64,000 nucleotides of DNA from Dyella halodurans (GCF_026283925.1 NZ_JAPDPF010000007.1:1-64000), one strand, 5' to 3'; counted from the stretch's first letter, positions 1 through 7,538 are shown. Numbers and translations are program-made. The notes: a model not told the origin generated them from the sequence alone.

Positions 1-132
1 TCAACTCCAATGCGCGTAAGCTTCATGAGTGGACTCCTCTTCGCCAACGACTGGTTCTATCGCTTCCAGTCTGGCACTCGATGCCGAAGACGGAGAGGAG
101 TCCATCTCATTGCTGTGGGTCGGAAGCGGACA

Positions 133-594
133 TTAGTAAATGACTACCCGAGTCTGGAGCCTGCCGACAAGGCACCAGCCGCGCAACACGATGTAACCAG
201 CACCACCATCGATGCCGCTGAAAAGATCCGGGCGAGCCTCGTGGCGGATGCTTATGTCGTATGGATAGATTTCGTCGCCGGGTTTCATGCGGCTACTAAT
301 GGCGGACCATTCATGGTCGGCACTGAAGCGCCTGTCCATCTCATCCTTGCCCATGAGGTCGGGAGACAGGCGTATATCCTTGGGTAGAGCAACGCAATGA
401 ATGCCAGGATCCATTGACAATCCACTCGATGATCCAGAATCAGTGGCCCAAGGCGCCAATACGGTATCTGCTGAGTCGCCCAATAGTCTGACCTTCCGAT
501 GGCGCAGCGTCGCCAGGCTTGCAACAAGCAAGACCAAAGCCGCAGCCACCAGCACACACGACGTTAAGCCTACAGATTTCCAGTTCATTGTCAT
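133..594 (-). CDS. Predicted membrane-anchored protein, unknown function (chromosomal)
   Basis: 153 residues from the ATG at 594. The open frame extends upstream to 675, but the upstream residues look like untranslated sequence, whereas the chosen start is followed directly by a basic N-terminus and a hydrophobic segment (about residues 6-26, rich in V, A and L) ending in RHRK, typical of an N-terminal anchor. The rest is soluble and acidic. No family is recognised. It lies outside the left attachment repeat and is therefore chromosomal. A second ATG two codons downstream (588) is equally possible; no strong Shine-Dalgarno favours either. Confidence 0.55.
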   Translation of the reverse strand: MTMNWKSVGLTSCVLVAAALVLLVASLATLRHRKVRLLGDSADTVLAPWATDSGSSSGLSMDPGIHCVALPKDIRLSPDLMGKDEMDRRFSADHEWSAISSRMKPGDEIYPYDISIRHEARPDLFSGIDGGAGYIVLRGWCLVGRLQTRVVIY

Positions 595-707
595 GAAGGT
601 CTGGCGTCCTGATTTGGCAAGGCAGAACTTGTTAGGTGTCGGCAAATGTCCGCAATGGGTCGGAAACAGACACATCCGCTACTCTAACAACCCCCGATTA
701 CGGGCAC

Positions 708-736
708 AAAAAAGCCCCGGGGTTTCCCTCAGGGCT
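708..736 (-). terminator. Rho-independent terminator, originally of tRNA-Leu
   Basis: On the minus strand AGCCC (736-732) pairs with GGGCT (717-713), with an inner CCC/GGG pair, and is followed by a run of six U. There is no complete gene between it and the left attachment repeat at 814-877, which holds the displaced 3' end of the tRNA. Before insertion the tRNA would have been read straight into this terminator. Confidence 0.75.
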
Positions 737-813
737 CTCTTGATAGTGACCGGGCGGGTGACCTGATGTTCGCCAGGCCACTTCGACAATCACTCGAATT
801 ACAGGGTCTTTCT

Positions 814-877
814 ACCATTGGTACCGGTGATAGGACTCGAACCTACACGACATCGCTGCCAGTGGATTTTGAGTCCA
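814..877. repeat. Left attachment repeat (attL core), displaced 3' part of tRNA-Leu
   Basis: This 64-bp stretch is identical to 44240-44303. It corresponds to the tRNA from the anticodon stem to the CCA end plus five bases beyond. Similarity stops at 878, where the sequence becomes AT-rich and unrelated to the tRNA, so this copy is only a fragment and cannot fold into a tRNA. Confidence 0.95.
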
Positions 878-918
878 AGAGTCTATCGATTAAATATCAA
901 AGGCTTGCGACAAGCATT

Positions 919-989
919 GGTCCGCAAATATTCCGCCGATAGCCTCTAGAAACCGTTGGTGCAGTTAGAGGCCGCAGGGATTGCGGACC
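919..989. other. Candidate integrase arm-type sites, left end
   Basis: The 9-mer TTGCGGACC occurs inverted at 919-927 and direct at 981-989, within about 110 bp of the left attachment repeat. Two more direct copies lie next to the right repeat (44185-44193, 44204-44212). Such clusters on both sides of the core are what arm-type binding sites of a tyrosine integrase would look like. Binding is inferred, not shown. Confidence 0.5.
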
Positions 990-995
990 GGATTA

Positions 996-1340
996 TCACT
1001 TCGTGACGAAGGGCAACTCGCCGAACATCTGATTCACGCCGAGGAACGGGTAGCTCAACGGATGGTCGCGGCAGTATTTGTCCAGATAGATCTTGATCGT
1101 TTCACCGTCTGGCAAAGCTCGCATTGGACGGTTCCGGGACTGTTCGGAATCGTTGCGGGCGCTGAGGTAGCCTTGGGACCAAGAAATGAACATATCCGCA
1201 TAGGTTTTGTCGGGGCTTAAGCTCACATACTTCCCACAAGACAGCGTTCCAACGCCTACGATCACCAGTTCGTCGCTGCTGAAGGCAGCTGTAGATGCTC
1301 CGATCAAGACCAGGCCGATCGCGAGTAGCGCACTTCGCAT
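996..1340 (-). CDS. Small secreted protein, HdeA/Rap1a-like pattern (moron)
   Basis: 114 residues from the ATG at 1340, chosen because a GGGGGG tract lies 6-7 bases upstream and the next 20 residues form a clean signal peptide (LLAIGLVLIGASTAAFS). The mature part has two cysteines (in the SCGKY and KYCRDHP contexts) and a W..GYLSARN motif between them, the pattern of small periplasmic HdeA/Rap1a-like proteins. The cysteines probably form a disulfide. It is the first gene inside the phage, between the attachment site and integrase, a common place for lysogenic-conversion genes. The function in this phage is unknown. Confidence 0.6.
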   Translation of the reverse strand: MRSALLAIGLVLIGASTAAFSSDELVIVGVGTLSCGKYVSLSPDKTYADMFISWSQGYLSARNDSEQSRNRPMRALPDGETIKIYLDKYCRDHPLSYPFLGVNQMFGELPFVTK

Positions 1341-1394
1341 GTTTATCCCCCCAGGTTCGTCCCTCTCAGGGACCTGTTTATGCCCCAAGTGTAA

Positions 1395-2420
1395 CTACTT
1401 GGTCGGGGTGACTTTGGCCCCCCGGCGATTGCGAGTGTACTGCTCCGTCATCACAACTGACGAATGGCCCAGCTGCTTTTGAGCCTCGCGGATGTCGCCA
1501 GCTGAGTCCGCCTTGTCCGTTGCCGCCTTCGCTCTCAGGTCGCGCAACTGGAACGCCTCCGGCTCAATCCCCACTGATGTGCACGCTGCGCGGAATGCGC
1601 GGCGCAACCGGTCATAGCTCCATGGTTGACCGTCTTCGCCAATGACCAGGCGGGTGGCATGCACCTTGTAACCGCCCTTGCGATCGGCGATTCGATCCAG
1701 CAGCGCGGCGAGCTCCCCCACGATTTCAATGCGACGCTTCGCGCCAGTCTTGCTTTGCCGCACATGCAGGAAGCCGCCGCGAATGTCGCGCACGTCCATG
1801 GCGAGCGTGTCGGAGACGCGCTGCGCCGTCAGGTAGGCGAGGTCCATGGCGTCGCGCAGCGGCGCGCTGGCGAAGTCCCACACCGCCTGGTAGTCGACGT
1901 CTTCGATGTACACGTCGCGCCCGGTCTCCTTGAAGCCCTTAACGCCGGCGCAGGGATTGGGGAGGGCCGTGTAACCCTTCTCGCGCGCCCAGTTCCAGAT
2001 ATGGGACAGCAGCGCCTTGTCGCGGTTCGCGCGCACCTTCGCCTTGTCGCCACGCCAGTCCAAAAACGCCTTGACGTGCTGCGGCTCGATCCTCTCCAGA
2101 GCGCACGGCGGATCGTCGAAGTAGGCATTGAGCTGCTTGAGCGACTTCTCGTTGTCATCCTGCGTGCCCGGGCGCTTGGTCGGCATGACCACGGCCCGAT
2201 AGAGGTCCGCCACATACCGGAACGTGACGATGGCCTTGGGCTTCTCTGTGCCGTCGCGCCGGATCTTCGCCCACTTCGTAATGGCCAGGCCGTAGTCGCT
2301 GCCCAGCGCTTCCTCTCGACGCGGTTTTCCGCCGTGGTCGTAGTAATAGAAGGTCTTCTTGCCCTTCACGCGCACCCTCAGATTGGGAACGGCATCAGGG
2401 CGGGTCGGTCGGCGTCCCAT
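1395..2420 (-). CDS. int: Tyrosine-family site-specific integrase
   Basis: 341 residues. The N-terminal half is the arm/core-binding part; the catalytic domain follows from about residue 170. Visible active-site residues are R201 (TAQRVSDT), the beta-hairpin lysine K224, R296 (RDLR), H319 (LGHSS) and the nucleophile Y328 (EQYTR). The first histidine of the usual H-x-x-R box is an arginine (R293), giving RDLR, a variant some phage integrases also carry. It would recombine attP with the 3' end of tRNA-Leu. It starts 2 bases after the stop of the DUF4224 gene, so the two are probably co-transcribed. Confidence 0.95.
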   Translation of the reverse strand: MGRRPTRPDAVPNLRVRVKGKKTFYYYDHGGKPRREEALGSDYGLAITKWAKIRRDGTEKPKAIVTFRYVADLYRAVVMPTKRPGTQDDNEKSLKQLNAYFDDPPCALERIEPQHVKAFLDWRGDKAKVRANRDKALLSHIWNWAREKGYTALPNPCAGVKGFKETGRDVYIEDVDYQAVWDFASAPLRDAMDLAYLTAQRVSDTLAMDVRDIRGGFLHVRQSKTGAKRRIEIVGELAALLDRIADRKGGYKVHATRLVIGEDGQPWSYDRLRRAFRAACTSVGIEPEAFQLRDLRAKAATDKADSAGDIREAQKQLGHSSVVMTEQYTRNRRGAKVTPTK

Positions 2421-2422
2421 GG

Positions 2423-2635
2423 TTAGGCTGCGGCCTTGTTCGACTTCCAGGTGCCACTAGCCTGCGCCTGCTCAGGTTGACCTTCAACCGCGGCGCGGGT
2501 AACCACCGGCCAGCCGTGGGCGTCCAGGTAGTGCCGGATCCCGTTGAGGCGCAGGAACGCGACCTGGCCGGCCTTGCGGCTTGTCCGGCACAGCTCGGTC
2601 AGCTCGTCGCGGGTAAGGCATAGGGTCGTACTCAT
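2423..2635 (-). CDS. DUF4224-type protein upstream of integrase
   Basis: 70 residues. The first 45 residues (LTRDELTELC..., then an LNGIRHYLDAHGWPVV stretch) match the pattern of DUF4224, a short domain commonly encoded immediately before phage integrases. It may modulate integration, but no activity has been assigned from sequence. Its start codon overlaps the stop of the gene before it (2632-2635), and it ends 2 bases before integrase, so the three genes form one translational unit. Confidence 0.75.
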   Translation of the reverse strand: MSTTLCLTRDELTELCRTSRKAGQVAFLRLNGIRHYLDAHGWPVVTRAAVEGQPEQAQASGTWKSNKAAA

Positions 2636-2913
2636 ACCGTCACTCCCAAGAACTTCAGGTCCAGCGCATCGACGCGGTCCCTGAGCTTGTGGCGCAACTG
2701 GTTCACCTCGGTCGCCACTTGGCAGCGCTCAAAGTTCGCCGGGTCGAACCGTTTCATTTCAACGTGCAGCGTCCCGTTCAGATCGCGACGGAACAGCCGG
2801 TAGGTGACCGACTCGCCCAGTCCCGGCACGCGGGACCAGGTGAAGCCGGCGACCTTGCGAGGAGGGCGGTGCGCTATCCTGCCGCCACTCATCAGGGTGT
2901 GGAGTTCACGCAT
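2632..2913 (-). CDS. Unknown phage protein (93 aa)
   Basis: The start is placed at the ATG at 2913, which has GGAG eight bases upstream; the frame is open to 2982, but that region runs over the divergent gene. The protein is basic with a helical C-terminal half (LRHKLRDRVDALDLKFLG). It overlaps the DUF4224 start by four bases, which supports translation. Its start codon shares bases with the start of the rightward gene at 2912. No family recognised. Confidence 0.55.
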   Translation of the reverse strand: MRELHTLMSGGRIAHRPPRKVAGFTWSRVPGLGESVTYRLFRRDLNGTLHVEMKRFDPANFERCQVATEVNQLRHKLRDRVDALDLKFLGVTV

Positions 2914-3127
2914 GGCCAGTTTCTCCGTGACTCGCGGCGCTTGGACAGCGACCATTGAGCTGGATGTTGAAGGGCGGTACACGCAGTGGCATGCCGCCTT
3001 GATGACAGTCGATGGCGTTCATTTCGGATGGAAGGGTGAAATGAAGACAACGGAACTTCCGGATGGCGTCATACAGGACGCTGTTGGTCGCCTGGTACAT
3101 GAGCTGATGGGCGCACTGCCTGCCTAA
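2912..3127 (+). CDS. Unknown phage protein, lone rightward gene in leftward arm (71 aa)
   Basis: 71 residues from the ATG at 2912, preceded by GTGGAG at good spacing. The translation looks like a compact strand-rich domain (TATIELDVEGR, DGVHFGWKGEM) ending in an amphipathic helix (VGRLVHELMG). It fills the space between two leftward genes and stops 3 bases before the methyltransferase stop. The start overlaps the divergent ATG at 2913 by two bases. I do not recognise it. If expressed it needs its own promoter, because the leftward operon cannot supply it. Confidence 0.5.
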   Translation: MASFSVTRGAWTATIELDVEGRYTQWHAALMTVDGVHFGWKGEMKTTELPDGVIQDAVGRLVHELMGALPA

Positions 3128-3129
3128 CA

Positions 3130-4773
3130 TCACGCCGCCTCCCTGAGCATTTGCACTTCGTCCAGATTCGCGCGGGCGATTGCCACCAGTGGAGGCGGGC
3201 TGACGCTGTTGCCGACCATGCGCACGCTGGCGCTGATGCTGAGCTTCCGGCCATCCGCTGTGCGATCGATGATGTAGTCGGCCGGAAACCCCTGGGCCCG
3301 ATATAGCTCCTCACGGCGGAGCATGCGCAGGCCGATGTCCACGATCACATACGGTGTGCCCTTGATCGTCACCGTGACCAACGCCAGCCGGTCCTTGGTG
3401 GTGACCGTGGTCAGTGGCACATTAAGCTGCGCATGCTGTCCGCCGCAGCTGTGGTAGCGCATAAGGAAGGCTGCAACGCGGAGTGCGCCCGCCTCGTAAT
3501 TGGGGCTCAGCGTGCATTCGACGACGCGCTGCTGGCTGCCGGTGCCGGTGATCGAACTGACCGGCTCGCAAGCGCTTCGAGCGCGCGCCGGGTTCCCGTT
3601 CTCGCCGCCACCGTTGGCCTGTTCGAGAAAAGCCGTGATGACGCCCATCGCGTGCGCGGCGCCGGCAGGGCGTGCAGCACCAGCACCGCTGGTGATCGTT
3701 GGCATGGGCTTAGCCGCCGGCGCCCCGTCGCTATCACCGCGGAACTTGACCAGGTGCGTAGCCGCCAGGGCAAAGTGGCCGCCCTTCACGCCGGCGCACT
3801 GCGTGCGGAGCGGTTCCTTGCCTGACCAGGTGCGCTGGTTGCTGCCGTTGGCATGCTCGGTGATGAAGAACGGCTCCGCTGCGTCCAGGACGTACCGCTT
3901 CACCCCTTTGGCGATGCGCCGGCAGGTGGCCTCGGCCAGCGGGCGCTTGCGCTCGAAGATCGACGGGCAGGGCACGGACCAGTCGATGCAGTCGGCGGCT
4001 GTCACGTAGGGCTGCGCACGGTCCGGGCCGTGCGTAGGTTCGGGCCATTGCGGCGCCTCGCCATCGCAGCGCGCCAAGAGGAACAGCCGCTCCCTGCTGG
4101 TGCCGGCGCCAAAGTCGCTGGCGACCAGTAGACGGTGATCCACCTGGTAGCCAAGCCCGCGCAGCTCGGCGAGGAAGCTGCGCCAGGTCCGGCCGGCGTG
4201 CCGCTTGTCAGGAATCAGAAACTGGTTCGCGACCGGCACGCGCTCACCCTTCGCGGCAACGCTTCCATCGAGCTTCATCACGCGGCCGGTTACCTTGTCG
4301 CGCTTGGCGACCAGCGGGCCCCATGACCGGATCTGCTTCACATTCTCCAGGCTGACGATGCGCGGTGCGAGGCCGGCCTTCTTCAGGCTGCCGCACCACT
4401 TGAGCACGACCCAGCTGAGCGAGCGCGTCGCGCGGTCACGAGGCTGACCGCCTTTGGCCTGGCTGAAGTGGGTGCAATCGGGGCTTGAGTGGAACCAGCC
4501 CGGGCGGCGGCCCGCCACCTCGGTCACCGGGTCCGCCTCCCACACGTCCTCGCGCATATGCTTGGTGAATGGATGGTTCGCCGCGTGCATGCCGATGGCT
4601 TGCTCATCGTGATTGATCGCGATGTCGGGATCACGGCCGAGAGCCTGGCGAAGAGCCTCACTCGCGCCGCCGCCGCCAGCGAACAGATCGACGATAATCT
4701 CGCCCGGCCGCAATGCTGACGCGAAGGCCTTCCGCGGGAAGTTGAATCCATGCTGCTGGTTGCCATCAGCCAT
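3130..4773 (-). CDS. DNA (cytosine-5) methyltransferase, phage orphan type
   Basis: 547 residues from the ATG at 4773, preceded by AAGGAG seven bases upstream. The open frame to 5100 includes residues that are only shadows of neighbouring genes. Motif I is DLFAGGGG (29-36), the catalytic loop is SPDC (C100, with D instead of the usual P before C), motif VI is ENV (143-145), and the C-terminal motifs RAQGFP and GNSVSPP are present. It would methylate cytosine C5 in a short target. No restriction endonuclease is nearby, so it probably protects phage DNA from host restriction. It overlaps the upstream stop by eight bases. Confidence 0.9.
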   Translation of the reverse strand: MADGNQQHGFNFPRKAFASALRPGEIIVDLFAGGGGASEALRQALGRDPDIAINHDEQAIGMHAANHPFTKHMREDVWEADPVTEVAGRRPGWFHSSPDCTHFSQAKGGQPRDRATRSLSWVVLKWCGSLKKAGLAPRIVSLENVKQIRSWGPLVAKRDKVTGRVMKLDGSVAAKGERVPVANQFLIPDKRHAGRTWRSFLAELRGLGYQVDHRLLVASDFGAGTSRERLFLLARCDGEAPQWPEPTHGPDRAQPYVTAADCIDWSVPCPSIFERKRPLAEATCRRIAKGVKRYVLDAAEPFFITEHANGSNQRTWSGKEPLRTQCAGVKGGHFALAATHLVKFRGDSDGAPAAKPMPTITSGAGAARPAGAAHAMGVITAFLEQANGGGENGNPARARSACEPVSSITGTGSQQRVVECTLSPNYEAGALRVAAFLMRYHSCGGQHAQLNVPLTTVTTKDRLALVTVTIKGTPYVIVDIGLRMLRREELYRAQGFPADYIIDRTADGRKLSISASVRMVGNSVSPPPLVAIARANLDEVQMLREAA

Positions 4774-4987
4774 TGCCGTGCTCCTTGATGGCGCGCAGGA
4801 GGTCAGAGGTGCGGAATGCGAGGTAGCAGCGCTCGTTCCGGTCGGTGAACGCCACTTCGACGAACCCGTTGCCAGCGTCGGTGACTTCGAGCATGGGCGC
4901 CTGGGAATCGCACGCCTCATCTCCGTTGCCTTGGTTCTCGAAGCACAAGAGGCGGCCGGGGAAGTAGTTCTGCACCGGGTTATCCAC
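4766..4987 (-). CDS. Unknown phage protein (73 aa)
   Basis: 73 residues, acidic. Overlaps its neighbours on both sides (start within the end of 4980-5378, stop within the start of the methyltransferase), as expected for a tightly packed early operon. The middle (VEVAFTDRNERCYLAFRTSDLLRA split by a turn) suggests two strands and a helix. No family recognised; co-expression with recombination genes is the only hint to its role. Confidence 0.6.
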   Translation of the reverse strand: MDNPVQNYFPGRLLCFENQGNGDEACDSQAPMLEVTDAGNGFVEVAFTDRNERCYLAFRTSDLLRAIKEHGNG

Positions 4988-5378
4988 GGATTGCTCCCAT
5001 CATTCCGGCGCACAAGTCGCGCGCGCGGTGGCATGTGCGAATGTCGAAGAGGCCCCAGTGGCACAGGGCTGGGGTAAGCCCGAGCTTGGATGCAAGCCAC
5101 GCGTAGGCCTCGGTGCGATCCATCCCGCCCGACTGCCAGAGGCGTTCAAAGTGTGGCTTGCAAATCTTCCTCGCCTCACGCGTCGCTTCGTCGGCCAGCG
5201 TCTTGTACGCGACGCCCCAGAGAGCGCGGTTCTGGTCATCGCTGCGCCGCTTCTTCGCGACCTCGACCGTCACCTTCAGGCGCTTGCCGGGAAGGGCGGC
5301 AAGGACGAAGGTGCGCAGGCTCTCGGCGATGCGCTCGCGGTCTGCGGTCTCCGGCGGCAGGATGAACATCTGGCTCAA
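4980..5378 (-). CDS. Recombination-cluster protein with QN motif (DUF3268-like C-terminus)
   Basis: 132 residues. The N-terminal half carries KKRRSDDQNRALWG, a QN motif seen in small nucleic-acid proteins of phage recombination clusters, and the C-terminal half (AYAWLASKLGLT, CHWGLFDIRTC) resembles the DUF3268 type, with C and H residues that could bind zinc. It precedes the exonuclease end by a four-base overlap. A NinB assignment was considered, but the true NinB homologue lies at 14986. The role is inferred from position. Confidence 0.6.
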   Translation of the reverse strand: MSQMFILPPETADRERIAESLRTFVLAALPGKRLKVTVEVAKKRRSDDQNRALWGVAYKTLADEATREARKICKPHFERLWQSGGMDRTEAYAWLASKLGLTPALCHWGLFDIRTCHRARDLCAGMMGAIRG

Positions 5379-6034
5379 GCTGCGTCCTCCAGGTACTTAC
5401 TGACGATCGCGCGTACCTCGTCCTCGAGAGTCACGCAGGCCTCCTCCATCGTTGCGATGTATTGGTCATCGCGAGGCACCCGCTGGATGTAGAGCGCGCG
5501 CTTCGGAGGGAAGTAGGGGTGGAAGCTCACGAAGTCCCACCACTGGCGTCCGGTCACCCAGAGGCCTCCCTGGATTTGCTCGACGTGCTCTTCGGGCAGA
5601 CCCAGTTCCAGCGTCGCCAGATGCACTTCCTGATCCTTGGGACACTTGATCTCGCCGCCGCCATCGGCGCCAACCAGGAAGTCAGCCGAAGCACCGATAA
5701 AGTCGTGCACGGGGTGGAGAAGGAATCCAACGTCGCGAACCAGCACGCCGGTCTCTGTCTCGTAGGCGTTCTTCGCTACTGGCTCCCACTGCTTGCCCCA
5801 CTCGAGCGCGTCGGCGCGCACCTGGTTCTTCGCGCGGCCGGTGATGCGTTCCGCGGCGAGCTGGTGGATGTAGTCGATGCGGGCCTTTAGCGGCTTGACC
5901 TCTTTCTCCTGTCCCTTCCTCTTGCCCGACAGGTAGACGCCGCCGGGCGAGAACGCCAGGACGTCGCCGATGCGGGATGCGGTAATGCGCCCCGCACGCT
6001 GCGCGAACCAATCCTCGGTGCGCTGGAGATCCAT
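5375..6034 (-). CDS. YqaJ/lambda-type exonuclease
   Basis: 219 residues. Core nuclease signature: E84 (WEPVAKNAYE), D118 (GASADFLV), E128 and K130 (GGEIKCPK), then the EEHVEQIQGGLWVTG helix typical of the YqaJ viral recombinase fold. It is expected to degrade one strand of linear double-stranded DNA, producing 3' tails for strand annealing. Its ATG overlaps the stop of the ATPase gene by one base, so the two are translationally coupled and probably act together. Confidence 0.92.
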   Translation of the reverse strand: MDLQRTEDWFAQRAGRITASRIGDVLAFSPGGVYLSGKRKGQEKEVKPLKARIDYIHQLAAERITGRAKNQVRADALEWGKQWEPVAKNAYETETGVLVRDVGFLLHPVHDFIGASADFLVGADGGGEIKCPKDQEVHLATLELGLPEEHVEQIQGGLWVTGRQWWDFVSFHPYFPPKRALYIQRVPRDDQYIATMEEACVTLEDEVRAIVSKYLEDAA

Positions 6035-6894
6035 CAGGCCGCCTCGCGGAAGAGTTCATCCTTCCGATCGTTCTTGTCCTGTTCCAAGGCCTCGCGCGTA
6101 TCGCGGTCCATCTGGCCCCAGACCTCGATGAGCTTCTCGAGCGACGGCGCGGTCTTGATCTGCGCGCGCCACTCCGCGAACTGGTCAACCTTCGGCGCCG
6201 GCTCGTCGCCCGCCTCCAGCCACTCCAGAAGCTGCTCGCCGGTGCGCTCGGTGATGACGAAGTGCTGGCCGTCGAACATGCCGGTGCGGTCCTTGCTGGC
6301 CGAGGCAACGTGCGAATCGACAGCCAGATCAAGCACGCAAGTGAACTCGTACTCCATGCCCTGGCGCTGGATGGGTGCGAGGCCGATGCGCTTCGGCGCC
6401 TTCTTGCCGCGCTCGTCCTCGACAACCTCGTAGGCCGTCTTTGTCCGAATGGTCCCGATGACATGCACGGACGCACCAAGAATCGCGTTGATGATCCGCT
6501 CGTGCTGCGGCGTGACATCCTTCCACGCCATATAGCCGTTACCACTACGGCTGGCCTTGCTGGCGTTGTCGTGGATGTCGAGGATGCCACCCTCGCCAGC
6601 CCACGCATGGGACAGCGAGTCGATGATCACGACCGAATAGCCCTCGTCCTCTGCCGCCTTGATCGCCTGGATGTACTTCTGCGGCGTGAAGGGCGGCTCG
6701 AGCTGCAGGGTGTCGTACACGAAGCGGTCGGCGTACAGGTCACCGGAGCCGCGCTCGGTGTCGATCAGGGCAATCTTGCCGCCCAGGCCGGAAGCCAGCT
6801 CGAGCGCGGAGAAGGTCTTGCCGGAACCGGAGGGGCCGATCAGCGCCAGGCGCAGCTTTGCCTTTTTGCGCGTCGCTTTCTGGAACATGCTCAT
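6034..6894 (-). CDS. Sak4-like RecA-core ATPase, recombination
   Basis: 286 residues. Walker A is GPSGSGKT (20-27), followed by the ALIDTERGSGD segment and Walker B VVIIDS (D92). The single RecA-like ATPase core without RecA N- or C-terminal domains, and its place next to a YqaJ exonuclease, are the hallmarks of Sak4-type phage recombinases, which load on single-stranded DNA. The C-terminal 60 residues are charged and helical. No RecT/Erf/Sak annealing protein and no clear SSB were found in the cluster. Confidence 0.85.
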   Translation of the reverse strand: MSMFQKATRKKAKLRLALIGPSGSGKTFSALELASGLGGKIALIDTERGSGDLYADRFVYDTLQLEPPFTPQKYIQAIKAAEDEGYSVVIIDSLSHAWAGEGGILDIHDNASKASRSGNGYMAWKDVTPQHERIINAILGASVHVIGTIRTKTAYEVVEDERGKKAPKRIGLAPIQRQGMEYEFTCVLDLAVDSHVASASKDRTGMFDGQHFVITERTGEQLLEWLEAGDEPAPKVDQFAEWRAQIKTAPSLEKLIEVWGQMDRDTREALEQDKNDRKDELFREAA

Positions 6895-6953
6895 GGAATC
6901 CTCTTGCCGGAGTCCGCCGGCACGGTGTTAGGAATGGATGGCCAAGAAGCCGA

Positions 6954-7382
6954 TTACTGACCGGCCGGCGACACCGAACGACACGCCCGCACGCGGGCGA
7001 GGTCGTTCTGGCCGTTGCAGAAGGCGCCGCCGCCGCCGAAGTAGACGTACCACGCGTAGTCCGAAGGCGACGACGCATCGAGAGTGCTGGTCCAACACCA
7101 GTCATTCTTGGCGGACGGGAACGCGTCCGTATCGATTGCCGGGTCGAACTTCGTGCGATCAGCCAGGAGGAACAGCTCCTCGACGGTCGGCGCGCGCCAG
7201 TCGTTGAAGCCGGCGAGTTCCAGCGAGGCGCAGGCTTCCTGCGCGTCGGCGAAGGTGTGGCGCTCGCCGACATAATCAGCCGACCAGATCAGGCCCAGCT
7301 TCGTGTCGAGCACAGCGACGTGGTCAGTTGCTTCAGCAGCCAGCTGCGCGCCATCGGCGCCGATCTTCGTGAAACGTGACAT
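6954..7382 (-). CDS. DUF1566 (Lcl C-terminal type) domain protein
   Basis: 142 residues. The DUF1566 pattern is clear: LGLIWSAD near the N-terminus, NDWRAPTVEELFLLAD, a WCWTSTL core and a C-terminal AWYVYFGGGG...VRACRSV stretch. The fold is C-type-lectin/sulfatase-modifying-factor like and usually binds ligands. There is no signal peptide. No reverse transcriptase or template repeat is present, so it is not a target of a diversity-generating retroelement here. It is unusual to find it inside a recombination operon; its function in the phage is unknown. Confidence 0.75.
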   Translation of the reverse strand: MSRFTKIGADGAQLAAEATDHVAVLDTKLGLIWSADYVGERHTFADAQEACASLELAGFNDWRAPTVEELFLLADRTKFDPAIDTDAFPSAKNDWCWTSTLDASSPSDYAWYVYFGGGGAFCNGQNDLARVRACRSVSPAGQ

Positions 7383-7469
7383 GTGGATCTCCTTGGGAGG
7401 TGTAAGTTGGCGGCAGGCTGTGAAGTCAACCGGATCACCCCGTGCCCACGGGTGCCTGCCGCCGTGAAA

Positions 7470-7538
7470 TCAAATGAGAAGTAGCAGCGCTGCGCCGTCG
7501 ATCAGCAGCACGGGCCAGAAGGCGCGGAGGAGGGTCAT
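7470..7538 (-). CDS. Possible 22-residue hydrophobic peptide
   Basis: A 22-codon frame starts with an ATG overlapping the stop of the preceding gene (ATGA at 7535-7538) and encodes an almost entirely hydrophobic peptide (AFWPVLLIDGAALLLLI) ending just after the hydrophobic run. Coupled overlap argues for translation, but the size is near the limit of what can be supported. Downstream, 7383-7469 shows nothing else. Confidence 0.3.
   Translation of the reverse strand: MTLLRAFWPVLLIDGAALLLLI

Noticed and set aside
4774-5100. N-terminal extension of the cytosine methyltransferase
   Set aside because: Residues upstream of the ATG at 4773 are S/R/T-rich shadows of two other genes, and the internal ATG has an AAGGAG site.
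4980-5378. NinB assignment for the QN-motif protein
   Set aside because: A better NinB match is at 14986-15393; the C-terminal half here resembles DUF3268 instead.
6954-7382. DUF1566 protein as target of a diversity-generating retroelement
   Set aside because: No reverse transcriptase, accessory gene or template repeat was found in the window.
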